64,000 nt of DNA from Woeseiaceae bacterium (GCA_028289545.1 JANQPG010000001.1:1-64000); one strand, 5' to 3'; shown: positions 25,567 through 35,209, numbered from the stretch's first letter. Translations and numbers: made by a program. The notes: a model not told the origin generated them from the sequence alone.

Positions 25567-27957
25567 ATGAACACTCAAACACTACCGGCACGCGGCAGGA
25601 TTACACAGCAGCTGAACATGCGGTTGCTCGGGTTTGTTTCTGCAGCGCTGCTGCTTTCGGCTTGCAACGACGACCGGCCCACGATCCCGGACAATACGCC
25701 CACACCGCTGCAGAACACGGCGGGCGACGTAAGCATTGCCGGTGACGCCGTGACCGGGGAAACGCTGACAGCGGACGTATCCGATTTCAACGGTGTCAGC
25801 GGGGCGATTACCTATCAGTGGGCGGCGGGCGGCGCGGACCTTGCCGGAGCTACTTCGAGTACTTACGTTGTGACCGCGGCGGAAGTGGGCCTGACGATTA
25901 CGGTGACCGCAAACTACACGGACGACGCCGGTTTTAGCGAAACCGTTACGTCAGCACCAACCGTTGCGGTGACCGTGCCGCCGAACGTGGCGGGCGTGGC
26001 CACGATTTCAGGTGTGCCGACCGTGGGCGAGACGCTCACCGCAAATCTGGTCGACGACAACGGCACAAGCGGCAGCACCCTGGCTTATCAGTGGCTGGCG
26101 AACGGAGCGGATATTGTCGGAGCGACAACGCAAAGCTACGTGCTCGTTGTCGGCGACGTTAATGCGACGATTACCGTTAACGTGACATACACCGACGACG
26201 ACGGCTACGCGGAGGATGTCACCTCCGCGCCGGTGGGTCCGGTGTCGACCACTGCGACCAACGTGCCCGGCACAATCGCCATCAGCGGAACCCTGGTCGT
26301 CGGCGAGACGCTGACCGCAAACGTGACCGATCCCAACGGCGCCACGGCCGTCAACTACCAGTGGCAGGCCGACGGTGTCGACGTTGGCGGTGCGACGTCC
26401 GCAACGCTGGCTCTGACCGCTGCCGAGCTGGGTGCGGTCATGTCAGTGACGGCCAACTACACGGACAACGACGGATTCATGGAAGGGCCGATCACCGATA
26501 CGGCGACGGACATCATCTATACGGCTATCGTTGTCGGCGAGACGACGCTGCAGGCCGCTGCCGCCGCCGCGATGGATGGCGACATTATCGGTCTCGCCGA
26601 CCCTTCGGGCGATGACTATGCCGACATGGCCGAGGTTGATTTTGCAGCGAACAATCTGCGCGTTCAGCGTACGGCCGGCAGCACTGCCGTGATATCGGGG
26701 ACAACCTGCATCGTATTCAGCGGTGACAACATCATTGCGGACGGGCTGCTATTCGACGATCTCGACTGGATCGGCGGCGGTGCCTGTGACAGTAACGGCG
26801 ATGCTTCCGTATTCCTCGACGGTGACGGCATTACCTTGAGCAACAGCGAGTTTCGTGGCGAAGCATTCCCGCGCACCGTGCCCTCCAGCGATCCCTACCA
26901 CTACATTGCCGTGCAGGGCATCGGCAACCTCATCGAGCGAAACCTGTTCGAAGGCAAGGACATGGACAACGAAGGTTCCGCCATTACCTTGTTTGCGAAC
27001 ACAGACCCCGACGCAAACAGGAGCCATATCATTCAGTACAACCTGTTCCGGAACTTCCTTGGCGGGTCAGGGGTGTCGGGTAACCGCGATTCGACAGCTC
27101 ATGCGCTGCAGATGGGACGGACGACCGGCGGCGATGCGCAGGGTCAGGGTTTGTTCATGGTGCAATACAACCGCTTCGATTCGATCCAGTCGGAGCGTCG
27201 AATCATGCGCGTACAGTCCGGCGGCAACACAATTCATGGCAACACGATCGTCAATTCACTCGGCCTGATTGCGCTCGAGGACGGCTACGCGAATACCGTG
27301 TCTTCCAACATCATTCTGTCGGCTGGTGGTGACGGCGACGACGGCGGCATCAGTTTCGCGCCGCTGGGGCATACGGTTATCGACAACTACATCAATAACC
27401 TGCGCACGACGTCGAGTCAGCGGGCGGGCCTGCTCATCAATCCGGACCCCCTGAGCGGATCCGGCAACGGCAGCATCATCGGCACCGGGGGGCTGGACTT
27501 CACGGTGACGGTTGCGCGCAACAGCGTGATCAACGCCCGGCGCGCGATTCAGTTCGAAGACGCCGATTGCGCAGAGCTTTCGCCGATCCTGGATTTCGAC
27601 AACAACCTCGTGATGAACCAGTCCAGCGCGTTGTCCATCAACGGCAATACGAACGGTGAGGGCCGCGATGCCGTCACCGACGGCGACTTTCTGGGTGCGG
27701 GTTGTAGCCTCGATGCTGCTTCCGACTTCGATAACAACCATTTCTACTCGTCTAGCCTGTCGCAGAACGGAACCTTCGATTTCAACGGTGCGCCGGGTGA
27801 CAACGTCTCGGGAGCCGAGGACGGAGCCACTTTTACACAGGATGCGAACGATCTCGTCAACGGCTCGGGCCCCGATGCGGGTATCGGTGTCGATACGTCG
27901 ATATTGAATCTCATCGAGGAAACCCAGGTGGGTCCGGGCTCTACCTGGACTCCCTGA
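25567..27957 (+). CDS. PL6-fold lipoprotein with three Ig-like repeats, probably inactive as lyase
   Basis: 796 residues. Lipobox LLSAC (C33). Three tandem ~84-residue repeats at about 52-135, 141-224 and 233-315 share VGETLTA, YQW, GATS and YTDxxGF blocks and look like β-sandwich spacers. Residues ~325-796 are a right-handed β-helix that aligns with the PL6 lyase at 15684. At the two catalytic positions the sequence is MRVQSGGN (Q550) and IALEDGY (E571), where PL6 has Lys and Arg with the same spacing of 21. It is therefore more likely a surface alginate-binding protein than a lyase. The ATG at 25567 has GGGGG 4 nt upstream. Confidence 0.82.
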   Translation: MNTQTLPARGRITQQLNMRLLGFVSAALLLSACNDDRPTIPDNTPTPLQNTAGDVSIAGDAVTGETLTADVSDFNGVSGAITYQWAAGGADLAGATSSTYVVTAAEVGLTITVTANYTDDAGFSETVTSAPTVAVTVPPNVAGVATISGVPTVGETLTANLVDDNGTSGSTLAYQWLANGADIVGATTQSYVLVVGDVNATITVNVTYTDDDGYAEDVTSAPVGPVSTTATNVPGTIAISGTLVVGETLTANVTDPNGATAVNYQWQADGVDVGGATSATLALTAAELGAVMSVTANYTDNDGFMEGPITDTATDIIYTAIVVGETTLQAAAAAAMDGDIIGLADPSGDDYADMAEVDFAANNLRVQRTAGSTAVISGTTCIVFSGDNIIADGLLFDDLDWIGGGACDSNGDASVFLDGDGITLSNSEFRGEAFPRTVPSSDPYHYIAVQGIGNLIERNLFEGKDMDNEGSAITLFANTDPDANRSHIIQYNLFRNFLGGSGVSGNRDSTAHALQMGRTTGGDAQGQGLFMVQYNRFDSIQSERRIMRVQSGGNTIHGNTIVNSLGLIALEDGYANTVSSNIILSAGGDGDDGGISFAPLGHTVIDNYINNLRTTSSQRAGLLINPDPLSGSGNGSIIGTGGLDFTVTVARNSVINARRAIQFEDADCAELSPILDFDNNLVMNQSSALSINGNTNGEGRDAVTDGDFLGAGCSLDAASDFDNNHFYSSSLSQNGTFDFNGAPGDNVSGAEDGATFTQDANDLVNGSGPDAGIGVDTSILNLIEETQVGPGSTWTP

Positions 27958-27969
27958 AGTGAGAGAGAC

Positions 27970-29352
27970 GTGGCAACATGCTGCAATTCCGGTCGCCTCG
28001 TACCGGCCGTGCTCTTGATGGTGTCCTACGCCGTCTCCGCTGCGCCGATCGCTAATCCGGTGGTCAATCCCGGCTTCGAAGCCGGTTGGAGGGGCTGGAC
28101 CGACGGAGAGCCCAGCGGGGAGGGAACGGCGCTGTCGGACGTCGCCCACGGCGGCGATCGATCCGTCAAGCTGACCGAAGATGGTGCGTTCGTATCCCAG
28201 ACGATCGCCGTGCGGCCGCAAACCCACTACCGGCTCAGCGCGTGGCTGCGGGGCGCCGGCAGCATCGGCGCAAAGCTCGGGGGAGAAATGTTCTTCGAGC
28301 AGCAACGCAAGAAGAGCAACAAATGGCGTGAGATCGAAGTGACGTTTTCCAGCGGTGTATCGGATAGCGTCACGGTGTTCGCGAGTTGCGGCGGAATCGA
28401 AGTTCGTTTCGATGACTTTCGCCTCGAGGCGCTGGATGTGTCAGAAGGTGAAACCAGCGCGCGCATCATCAGTTCCCGGTCCGGCGGATATGGTCTATCC
28501 CCCGACCTGCCGCCGGGTCGGAATTTTGATTTGCTTGGCTGGTACCTGAATACACCGGCCGACGACGACGGAAACGGCATATCCGATCGTTTCTCCGAAC
28601 TGGAGCTCGCGCGCGGCGTCACGGATGATCGCTATTTCAAGACGGCAGACGATGGCGGTATGGTGTTTCGAGCGACCGTCGAAGGCGCGCGCACGTCGAA
28701 AAACACCCGTTATACCCGCACGGAGCTTCGCCAGATGCTCCGACGCGGCGACAGCAGCATTCGAACCAGAACCGACGATCGAACACCGAACAAAAACAAC
28801 TGGGTTTTCTCCAGCGCGCCGCTGCGGGCGCAACGCGCCGCAGGCGGTGTCGACGGCAGGCTGCGCGCAACGCTGGCCGTCAACTACGTGACGACAACAG
28901 GTGACGACAATCAGGTTGGTCGCGTCGTCGTCGGGCAAATTCATGCGGCTGTCGACGAGCCCATCCGCCTCTACTACAGAAAGCTGCCAGGGAACGCGCG
29001 CGGATCGATTTACGCCGCACACGAGATCTCCGACGGCGACGACATCTATTTCGACCTGATAGGCAGCCGCTACAGTAACGCGGAAGACCCGGCGGACGGC
29101 ATTGCGCTCGGTGAGAAGTTCACCTACGAAATCGAGACGGAGGGCAACCAGCTGTTCGTCCGGATTATGCAGTCCGGGGAAGTGTTGGCCGCTCAGTCCA
29201 TCGATATGTCCGACAGCGGTTACGACGTCGACAACGACTACATGTACTTCAAGGCCGGTGTCTACAACCAGAACAACACCGGCGAGCCTGAAGACTACGT
29301 AGAGGCGACCTTCTACGAACTGGAAACCAGCCACGGCCGTCATGAGAACTGA
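27970..29352 (+). CDS. PL7 alginate lyase with N-terminal carbohydrate-binding domain
   Basis: Endo-acting alginate lyase of 460 residues. Signal peptide near 10-24 (LLMVSYAVSAA). Residues ~27-155 form a β-sandwich that starts NPGFEAGWRGWTDG, as in CBM16/CBM32-like domains. Residues ~190-450 are PL7 with all three signature blocks: RTELR (250-254), QIH (323-325) and YFKAGVYNQ (426-434). QIH usually goes with G-block or mixed preference, so that is the likely substrate. The start is GTG. It is 12 nt after the PL6-fold gene and overlaps the next gene by 11 nt. Confidence 0.95.
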   Translation: MATCCNSGRLVPAVLLMVSYAVSAAPIANPVVNPGFEAGWRGWTDGEPSGEGTALSDVAHGGDRSVKLTEDGAFVSQTIAVRPQTHYRLSAWLRGAGSIGAKLGGEMFFEQQRKKSNKWREIEVTFSSGVSDSVTVFASCGGIEVRFDDFRLEALDVSEGETSARIISSRSGGYGLSPDLPPGRNFDLLGWYLNTPADDDGNGISDRFSELELARGVTDDRYFKTADDGGMVFRATVEGARTSKNTRYTRTELRQMLRRGDSSIRTRTDDRTPNKNNWVFSSAPLRAQRAAGGVDGRLRATLAVNYVTTTGDDNQVGRVVVGQIHAAVDEPIRLYYRKLPGNARGSIYAAHEISDGDDIYFDLIGSRYSNAEDPADGIALGEKFTYEIETEGNQLFVRIMQSGEVLAAQSIDMSDSGYDVDNDYMYFKAGVYNQNNTGEPEDYVEATFYELETSHGRHEN

Positions 29353-30295
29353 TCTTCAAACACGCGGCCGTGCGTGGCCCGGCATGGCGCTTGTTGCCGT
29401 GCTGTGCGGCTGCGGCTCGGGAGGTGGCGGAGGCGATCCCGGCGCCCCCGCGAACACCGTCGCGCCGCCGCCCGTCGCGACGGTGCCCAGCGACGAGGCC
29501 CGCTACACGGTGCTCACGACGCGCACGCTCGACGCAGACGGGGATCAGGTCGGGCTGGATGCCTACGACCTGATCAGGGCGTTTGGCGGGCCAAACTCTA
29601 TCGAGTCACCCGACCTCTATGCGATCAACCATCCCGGTGTTCGGCATATTGTCGAGGACACCGATGCGACGGTGGGGAATCACTTTGTATTCAAGATACA
29701 TCGCGACGTCGATATGGACCGCGATCGCGTTGCGAACGACGACCGGCAGCGCAATGAAATAAAGACCTACGCGAGCTCCAGCGACGACGTGAAGGGCTTC
29801 GAGAACGAAACCTTCGTGTATCGCTGGAAGTTTCGCATCAACTCGTCGATGGAGGTGTCGAGGCGATTTACGCACCTGTTTCAGCTGAAGGCCGTTGGCG
29901 GTGACGACAGTCAGCCGGTGCTGACCATTTCCGGCGCGGAGCGCAGCGGCGAAGACGGTATCGAGGTGCGCTACAGCCCGCTGCAGCAAGATACGATCCT
30001 CGAACGGCAGCCGTGGGGTCTCGTAACCGGAGAGTGGCTCGATGCCTACTGCCGCGTCACGTTTGCGGAATCCGGCGACCTGCGCCTCATCGTGATCCGA
30101 ATGAGCGACGATCGCGTCATATTCGACATCAATGAAACCGGTCTGGATCTGTGGCGGGGAGTGGATCCCAGTCATTTCGTCCGTCCGAAGTGGGGTATTT
30201 ACCGTTCGATTCTCGACGGTGACAATCTGCGCGCTGAAGAAGAAACGGTGCGGTTCGCAAACTTCAGCATCAGCGAAGTCATGCTGAGCGAATGA
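29342..30295 (+). CDS. Jelly-roll polysaccharide lyase-like lipoprotein
   Basis: 317 residues with lipobox LCGCGS (cysteine near residue 24) and a Gly/Pro-rich linker. The rest is a concanavalin-like β-jelly roll with QRNEIKTYAS, FVYRWKFRIN, FTHLFQLKAVGG and RPKWGIYRSI. This pattern is seen in glucuronan lyase (PL20) and heparin-lyase-I-like proteins. The exact PL family and substrate are not certain; a polyuronate is likely from context. Start overlaps the PL7 stop, so translation is coupled. Confidence 0.78.
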   Translation: MRTDLQTRGRAWPGMALVAVLCGCGSGGGGGDPGAPANTVAPPPVATVPSDEARYTVLTTRTLDADGDQVGLDAYDLIRAFGGPNSIESPDLYAINHPGVRHIVEDTDATVGNHFVFKIHRDVDMDRDRVANDDRQRNEIKTYASSSDDVKGFENETFVYRWKFRINSSMEVSRRFTHLFQLKAVGGDDSQPVLTISGAERSGEDGIEVRYSPLQQDTILERQPWGLVTGEWLDAYCRVTFAESGDLRLIVIRMSDDRVIFDINETGLDLWRGVDPSHFVRPKWGIYRSILDGDNLRAEEETVRFANFSISEVMLSE

Positions 30296-30314
30296 GTGGG
30301 GAGCAGGAAGACAG

Positions 30315-31598
30315 ATGAAAATTAGCGGACTTCGGTGGGGAATCGTAACGCTGGTCGCGATAGCAACCGTCATCAACTACATCGACCGGGGTGCGCTCGG
30401 TTTTCTCTGGCCGGAGATTTCGGCGGACCTTGGACTGACGAAAACCGACTACGCAATCATCCTCAACGTCTTTACGTTCGCTTATGCGTTCGGCCAGACG
30501 CTGTTCGGCCGGATTTTCGACTGGATCGGAACGCGGCTTGGATTTGTCCTCTCGATTACCGTCTGGTCGATTGCCACCATGCTGCACGCAGTGGCCACCA
30601 GCCTGACCGGTTTCGCGATTTTCCGCGGTTTGCTCGGCGTCTCCGAAGCAGGCAACTGGCCGGGTGCGACCAAGGCGAATGCCGAGTGGTTTCCGATCAA
30701 GGAACGGGCGCTTGCACAGGGTATTTTCAATTCCGGCGCCGCCATCGGCGGTATTGTCTCGGCCCCGATCATTGCGTACCTGTTCGTCTATCTAGAGAGC
30801 TGGCAGGCCACGTTTATTACGATTGGCGTGCTCGGCTTTCTCTGGCTCGTGCCCTGGCTGATTGTTTATAAATCCGGACCCGACGCCCATCCCTGGGTGT
30901 CGGAGAAAGAGCGTGAGTACATCCTGACCGGGCAGCGAGATGTCGAAACCAACGAGGTGGCCACCTATGCGCCGGGCTCCGCCGAAATTCTGTCCCGCAA
31001 GGAGAGCTGGGGCGTCATCCTGGCCTCGTTTTTCCTGGACCCGATATGGTGGTTGTTTGTCGGCTGGCTACCGCTGTACCTGTCCGAGACCTATGGCTTC
31101 GGCGTAAAAGAAATTGGGCTGTACGCCTGGGTACCGTATGTCGGCGCCATGTTTGGTGCCTGGTTCGGCGGACTGCTGGCGCAGAATCGTATTAGCGCCG
31201 GTTGGACCGTCAACAAGGCACGGAAGTTTGTGATTGGCCTCGGCGGCCTGATCATGCTGGTCTCGCTGCTGATGACGATCAAAGCGGCGACGCCGCTGTT
31301 CGCCGTATTGCTTATGGCCGCTATTCTGTTCGGATTTCAGACGTCTGTCGGCAACATCCAAACCTTGCCGAGCGATTTCTACAGCGGCAAGTCTGTCGGC
31401 ACGCTGGCCGGGTACGCCGGCACGGCTGCGAAACTCGCCGTTGTCGGGCTGAACTTCCTGATACCCGTCATTACCGTGAACAGCTATGCGCCGGCGTTTG
31501 CTGTCGGCGCGGCGCTCGCGATCTTGTCGGTCCTTTCGGTCTGGATTCTTTGTGGTCGAATTCAGCCTCTCAATCCGCCCTCGGCTCGCTCCACGTAA
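30315..31598 (+). CDS. MFS transporter, hexuronate/anion:cation symporter type
   Basis: 427 residues with about 12 membrane spans. N-terminal TLVAIATVINYIDRGALGFL is typical of the ACS family (ExuT-like), with DWIGTRLGF and GLLGVSEAGNWPGATKANAEWFP as further family blocks. In this operon it probably brings the lyase product DEH (or its open form) from periplasm to cytoplasm. AGGA lies 5 nt before the ATG; 19 nt after the preceding gene. Confidence 0.9.
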   Translation: MKISGLRWGIVTLVAIATVINYIDRGALGFLWPEISADLGLTKTDYAIILNVFTFAYAFGQTLFGRIFDWIGTRLGFVLSITVWSIATMLHAVATSLTGFAIFRGLLGVSEAGNWPGATKANAEWFPIKERALAQGIFNSGAAIGGIVSAPIIAYLFVYLESWQATFITIGVLGFLWLVPWLIVYKSGPDAHPWVSEKEREYILTGQRDVETNEVATYAPGSAEILSRKESWGVILASFFLDPIWWLFVGWLPLYLSETYGFGVKEIGLYAWVPYVGAMFGAWFGGLLAQNRISAGWTVNKARKFVIGLGGLIMLVSLLMTIKAATPLFAVLLMAAILFGFQTSVGNIQTLPSDFYSGKSVGTLAGYAGTAAKLAVVGLNFLIPVITVNSYAPAFAVGAALAILSVLSVWILCGRIQPLNPPSARST

Positions 31599-31620
31599 TG
31601 CGATAATGAAGGAAAGCAAA

Positions 31621-32376
31621 ATGAAGACCCTTGAAGGAAAAGTAGCAATCGTCGCTGGTGGTGCCAGAGATATCGGACGCGCCGTCTCGGAAAAACTCGC
31701 GGCCGAGGGGGCGAGGGTGGTCGTCAACTACTTCAGCAACCCGGAATACGGAGAGGAGACGGTCGCGGCCATCGAAGCGGCGGGGGGTACGGCAATGGCT
31801 GTTGCCGGCGACATGACATCGAAATCCGACGTGGACAATCTCGTCAGCAAGACCCGGGAGGCTTTCGGCGATTCAATCGATGTTCTGGTCAACGTCGTTG
31901 GAGGCCTCGTCGCGCGAAAATCCCTGGCCGAGATGGATGATGAGTTCTTCGATCGGCTGATGCGATTGAACGTGACCAGCACGTTCCTGACCACCCAGGC
32001 GGTCGTGCCGCATATGAAGTCGGGCGCTTCTATCGTCAACTTTGCGTCACAGGCCGGCCGCGACGGCGGTGGCCCCGGCGCGTCGGCTTACGCCACCTCA
32101 AAAGGGGCCGTCATGACGTTTACACGTGCCATGGCAAAAGAACTCGGGCCTTCCAACATTCGCGTCAACTGCGTCTGCCCCGGGATGATCAGCACGACCT
32201 TCCACGACGTGTTCACGAAAGACGAAGTACGCGGCAACGTCGCCGCGGCTACGCCGTTGCGACGGGAAGGTGCTGCAACGGAGGTTGCGGATCTGGTCTT
32301 CTACCTCGCGTCGTCCGGCTCGAGCTTCGTGACCGGCGCCAGCATAGACATCAACGGCGGGCTGCTGTTCTCCTGA
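31621..32376 (+). CDS. Short-chain dehydrogenase, probable DEH reductase
   Basis: 251-residue SDR with the nucleotide-binding GGARDIGR near residue 13, catalytic SYAT-type segment NFASQAGRDGG and YATSKGA, and the C-terminal FVTGASIDINGGLLF. Located directly after the uronate transporter, it probably reduces 4-deoxy-L-erythro-5-hexoseulose uronate to 2-keto-3-deoxygluconate. I chose the ATG at 31621 because AAGGAAA lies 7 nt upstream; another ATG at 31606 lacks one. Last gene of the receptor-lyase operon. Confidence 0.85.
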   Translation: MKTLEGKVAIVAGGARDIGRAVSEKLAAEGARVVVNYFSNPEYGEETVAAIEAAGGTAMAVAGDMTSKSDVDNLVSKTREAFGDSIDVLVNVVGGLVARKSLAEMDDEFFDRLMRLNVTSTFLTTQAVVPHMKSGASIVNFASQAGRDGGGPGASAYATSKGAVMTFTRAMAKELGPSNIRVNCVCPGMISTTFHDVFTKDEVRGNVAAATPLRREGAATEVADLVFYLASSGSSFVTGASIDINGGLLFS

Positions 32377-32403
32377 ATTCCCGCGTAAGGCCGCCCCGGC
32401 GAA

Positions 32404-32463
32404 AGCGGGCCTTGGGGCAGCGCTTCAAGTTCAGGCCCGCTCCGTGCGTCTCACGCTAGTGAG
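32404..32463. terminator. Inverted repeats between convergent genes
   Basis: AGCGGGCCT (32404-32412) pairs with AGGCCCGCT (32433-32441), and CTCAC-GCTA-GTGAG follows at 32450-32463, just before the end of the minus-strand gene. No T run. Probable end structure for both transcripts. Confidence 0.45.
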
Positions 32464-32465
32464 GC

Positions 32466-33248
32466 TCACGGCGCCAACGGGTCGATGCGCGAGTACCCGG
32501 ACGGCAGTTCAAACTTGTTTGCGTCGATGTCCATTTCTTTGGATGACTCGAGGACCGTCTCGACCGCGGCCTTGCCGTCTTCGAACTCAATCGCGCGCAC
32601 CGGGAAACCCTTGAGTTCGTCGAGCATTTCCATCGGGTTGCGAATACCCTCTCCGGCGAACGGGATCGAGTCGTACAGCTTGCTCAACAAGGTCCCCATG
32701 CGCACGAACGAGTCGCGCAACTCCCCGGAACCGTCGACTTCGGAGAAATCCACCGTACAGATCTCCTGGATCTTGACGCCGTCTTCGAACATTTCGACGA
32801 GCGTGCAGTCATAGGATTCGTAGCTGCCCGACCCAATCTCGCGGATTTCGAGGACCGGAATATGCATGTCCATTCCCATGCCGCCCATCTGTCCTTTCAT
32901 CATTTCTTCGACCATTGCGCGCTGTTCGGGGGGCATTTTGGCGAGTTCTGCCTCCATTTCTTTCATTGCCTGGTTGATCTGCTGGCTAATGCCTTCGAGC
33001 ATGGCTTCGTCCATGACCATGTAGTTTTTTTGCCCGTGGTCGAGATAGAGAAACTCGTCATCGAGGAAGATGATCGAAAAAGAGCCGTCTGCGCTGCTCT
33101 GGTCCATGCGCGATCGAGTGCCGTCCGTATAGGAGGTCATGCGGTCGAGCTCGTTGCCGCTCATGTCGCGGGTCACGAGTTCCATGACGTTACCGGCATA
33201 CGCCTGCGTCGATAACAGGCAAATCAGTGAAAGGAGGGTCTTCTTCAT
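32466..33248 (-). CDS. Exported protein, DUF4412-like
   Basis: 260 residues with signal peptide ending TQAYAGN near residue 19. The mature part has DGTRSRMDQSS, SFSIIFLDDEFLYLDHGQKNYMVMD, a Met/Glu-rich helix (QAMKEMEAELAKMPPEQRAMVEEMMKGQ region, near 95-120) and a C-terminal β part. This matches DUF4412-type periplasmic proteins related to the lipoprotein-carrier fold. Function is unknown; it is not obviously tied to alginate use. GGAGAC precedes the ATG. Confidence 0.7.
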   Translation of the reverse strand: MKKTLLSLICLLSTQAYAGNVMELVTRDMSGNELDRMTSYTDGTRSRMDQSSADGSFSIIFLDDEFLYLDHGQKNYMVMDEAMLEGISQQINQAMKEMEAELAKMPPEQRAMVEEMMKGQMGGMGMDMHIPVLEIREIGSGSYESYDCTLVEMFEDGVKIQEICTVDFSEVDGSGELRDSFVRMGTLLSKLYDSIPFAGEGIRNPMEMLDELKGFPVRAIEFEDGKAAVETVLESSKEMDIDANKFELPSGYSRIDPLAP

Positions 33249-33736
33249 CGTCGTCTCCGAGCGGTTGGTGTGCGCAGACTATGCTCTGCGCATCGTAGCA
33301 ATAATCACACGGCAAGGCGCCGGAATACGCTCACTGCGGGTTTTCACCCGCAAGAGCCCTTCAGTACCCAGTACGTAATCTGGACTCCATTTGGGCAACG
33401 GGCGAGCCCTATATTGCGGTGCAAAAACGTCAACCTCCCGAGGTATCGTTGAGCGCATTTTCTCTTATACGACGCGATTTCGCGGCGTATGGGAGTCCCC
33501 CGAGATTCCCCCGTTTCGAGCAAAAAGGTGAGGCTTTCCTCAGGCCGGGTCTCAGCCGATAAATTGCAATCGGCCTTCAGTGCAATTAGGGTTTTTTGCG
33601 TTCGCCGGGTAGGTGAAGGGCTCGTGGAACAAGAAAAAACAGCAATGTCACGGCGAGCGCCACAACGTTTTCAGCGCTTCGCAAGCAATCGATCGGCGGG
33701 CGCTCCCGGCCGGTCGTCCATCCGTTTTGGTGCGCA
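33249..33736. other. Intergenic region upstream of sugar symporter
   Basis: This 488-base gap holds no credible gene. Two dyads are visible: CGCGA-TT-TCGCG at 33473-33484, and AATTGCA / TGCAATT at 33562-33568 and 33581-33587, followed after AGGG by six T residues (33592-33597). The second could be a weak terminator or an operator for the symporter. The 19-bp palindrome of the downstream regulon is absent here. Confidence 0.4.
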
Positions 33737-35140
33737 ATGAGCAAGCGTCCCGACACGGCGCCGCTATCGTTTTCAGAGAAGGTCGGTTACGGCTTGGGCG
33801 ACATGGCGTCCAACTTTTACCTCGGCTTTTTTGGTCTGTTCCTGCTCTACTACTACACGGACGTTTACGGCCTCGCGCCTGCGGCCGTGGGTACCATGCT
33901 GCTGGTGACCAAGTTCGTCGATGCGATCAGCGATCCCGCGATGGGTCTGATTGCCGACCGCACTAACTCCCGCTGGGGGAAATACCGGCCGTACCTGCTT
34001 TGGATTGCCATACCGTACGGCTTGACCGGGTTTGTCGTGTTCTTCGGACCCGAGTTGTCGGATACGGGCAAACTCGTCTATGCCTACGTCACGTATACGG
34101 CCGTCATGTTGGCTTATACCGCCATCAACGTGCCTTACTCCGCGCTGCTTGCGGTGATTTCCCCGGTGGCCGAAGAGCGCACCAAGGCCACGCAGTTTCG
34201 CTTTGTCTTTGCATCGGCAGGCACGCTCGCCGTTGCCGCTTTCGCGACGTCGTTGACGAACTGGCTTGGCGGCGGCGACGAGCTGCTGGGTTTTCGTTTG
34301 ACGATGGCCGTATTTGCCGTGTTGTCGATTGTGCTTTTCTGGACGACCTTTGCGACCACGCGAGAGCGCATCTCACCCCAGCCCCACGTTTCGAGCGTTC
34401 GCGAGGACTTCGGGGCTCTGGCCAGAAACTTCTCGTGGCTGGTGCTCGTCGCTGCCGGCGTACTGGTCATCACCGGTCTCATGGTTCGGCTTTCCTCGAC
34501 GGTTTTCTACATCAAGTACTACATGGGCGACGACGGCGCGGTGATGTTCTTCATCTTCGACCGCGCTGCCGTCTTTCTCTCTCTCGCATCCGTTGGCCAG
34601 TTGACCGGCGCGCTGATTACGCCGTTCCTGGCCGCGCGCTTCGAGAAGCACCTCCTGATGCTTGCCATGAACGTCGCGCACGCGCTGCTTCTGGTCGTCT
34701 GCTACTTCGTTCCACCGGACAACTTTGCACTCATTGCTACCCTGCACGCGCTCGGTTTCATGACCTTCGGCGCAACGGCCACCTTGCTGTTCGTAATGTA
34801 TACGGACTGCGCGGAGTACGGTGAGTGGAAGACCGGCAAACGGACATCGGGTCTGATCGTATCGGCTTCCCTGTTCTCGATAAAATTCGGATCGGCGGTC
34901 GGCGGGGCGTTGCCGGGGTTTATTCTGGCTGCGTTCGGTTTTGTCGCCAACGAGGTGCAGACCCCAACGGCGATGTTCGGGATTCGACTGATGTTCAATA
35001 TTCTGCCTGCCGTTCTCATGGCGGTCGGCGGCTTGTGCATGATCCTCTACCGCATCGATCGCGCGACGCTCCAGCGGATCGAAACCGAAATGCACGCTCG
35101 TCGTCATTCGGAGGTGGGCGACGATGCCGTACGCGGGTAA
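33737..35140 (+). CDS. GPH-family sugar:cation symporter
   Basis: 467 residues, 12 membrane spans. Family markers include KVGYGLGDMASNFY at the start, DAISDPAMGLIADRTNSRWGKYRPYLLW after TM2, and YTAINVPYSALLAVISP. MelB/XynB-type carriers move galactosides, xylosides or glucuronides with Na+ or H+. No strong Shine-Dalgarno precedes the ATG. It lies between the alginate locus and the second regulon and is not headed by the shared palindrome. It might supply the GH31 enzyme with its sugar, but that is a guess. Confidence 0.87.
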   Translation: MSKRPDTAPLSFSEKVGYGLGDMASNFYLGFFGLFLLYYYTDVYGLAPAAVGTMLLVTKFVDAISDPAMGLIADRTNSRWGKYRPYLLWIAIPYGLTGFVVFFGPELSDTGKLVYAYVTYTAVMLAYTAINVPYSALLAVISPVAEERTKATQFRFVFASAGTLAVAAFATSLTNWLGGGDELLGFRLTMAVFAVLSIVLFWTTFATTRERISPQPHVSSVREDFGALARNFSWLVLVAAGVLVITGLMVRLSSTVFYIKYYMGDDGAVMFFIFDRAAVFLSLASVGQLTGALITPFLAARFEKHLLMLAMNVAHALLLVVCYFVPPDNFALIATLHALGFMTFGATATLLFVMYTDCAEYGEWKTGKRTSGLIVSASLFSIKFGSAVGGALPGFILAAFGFVANEVQTPTAMFGIRLMFNILPAVLMAVGGLCMILYRIDRATLQRIETEMHARRHSEVGDDAVRG

Positions 35141-35180
35141 GTGGCCTGTCGACGAGGGCGGGCCGGGCTGAGTAAAATAT

Positions 35181-35209
35181 TTGATCACACTTTATGATCA
35201 CACTATACT
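35181..35209 (+). promoter_or_regulatory. Regulon operator 1 with promoter, ahead of E1 alpha
   Basis: TGATCACACTTTATGATCA (35182-35200) is an imperfect 19-bp palindrome. TTGATC (35181-35186) and TATACT (35204-35209) are separated by exactly 17 nt, giving a likely promoter. The palindrome fills the spacer, as expected for a repressor site. It is 81 nt before the start codon. The flanks are nearly identical to operator 3. Confidence 0.8.
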
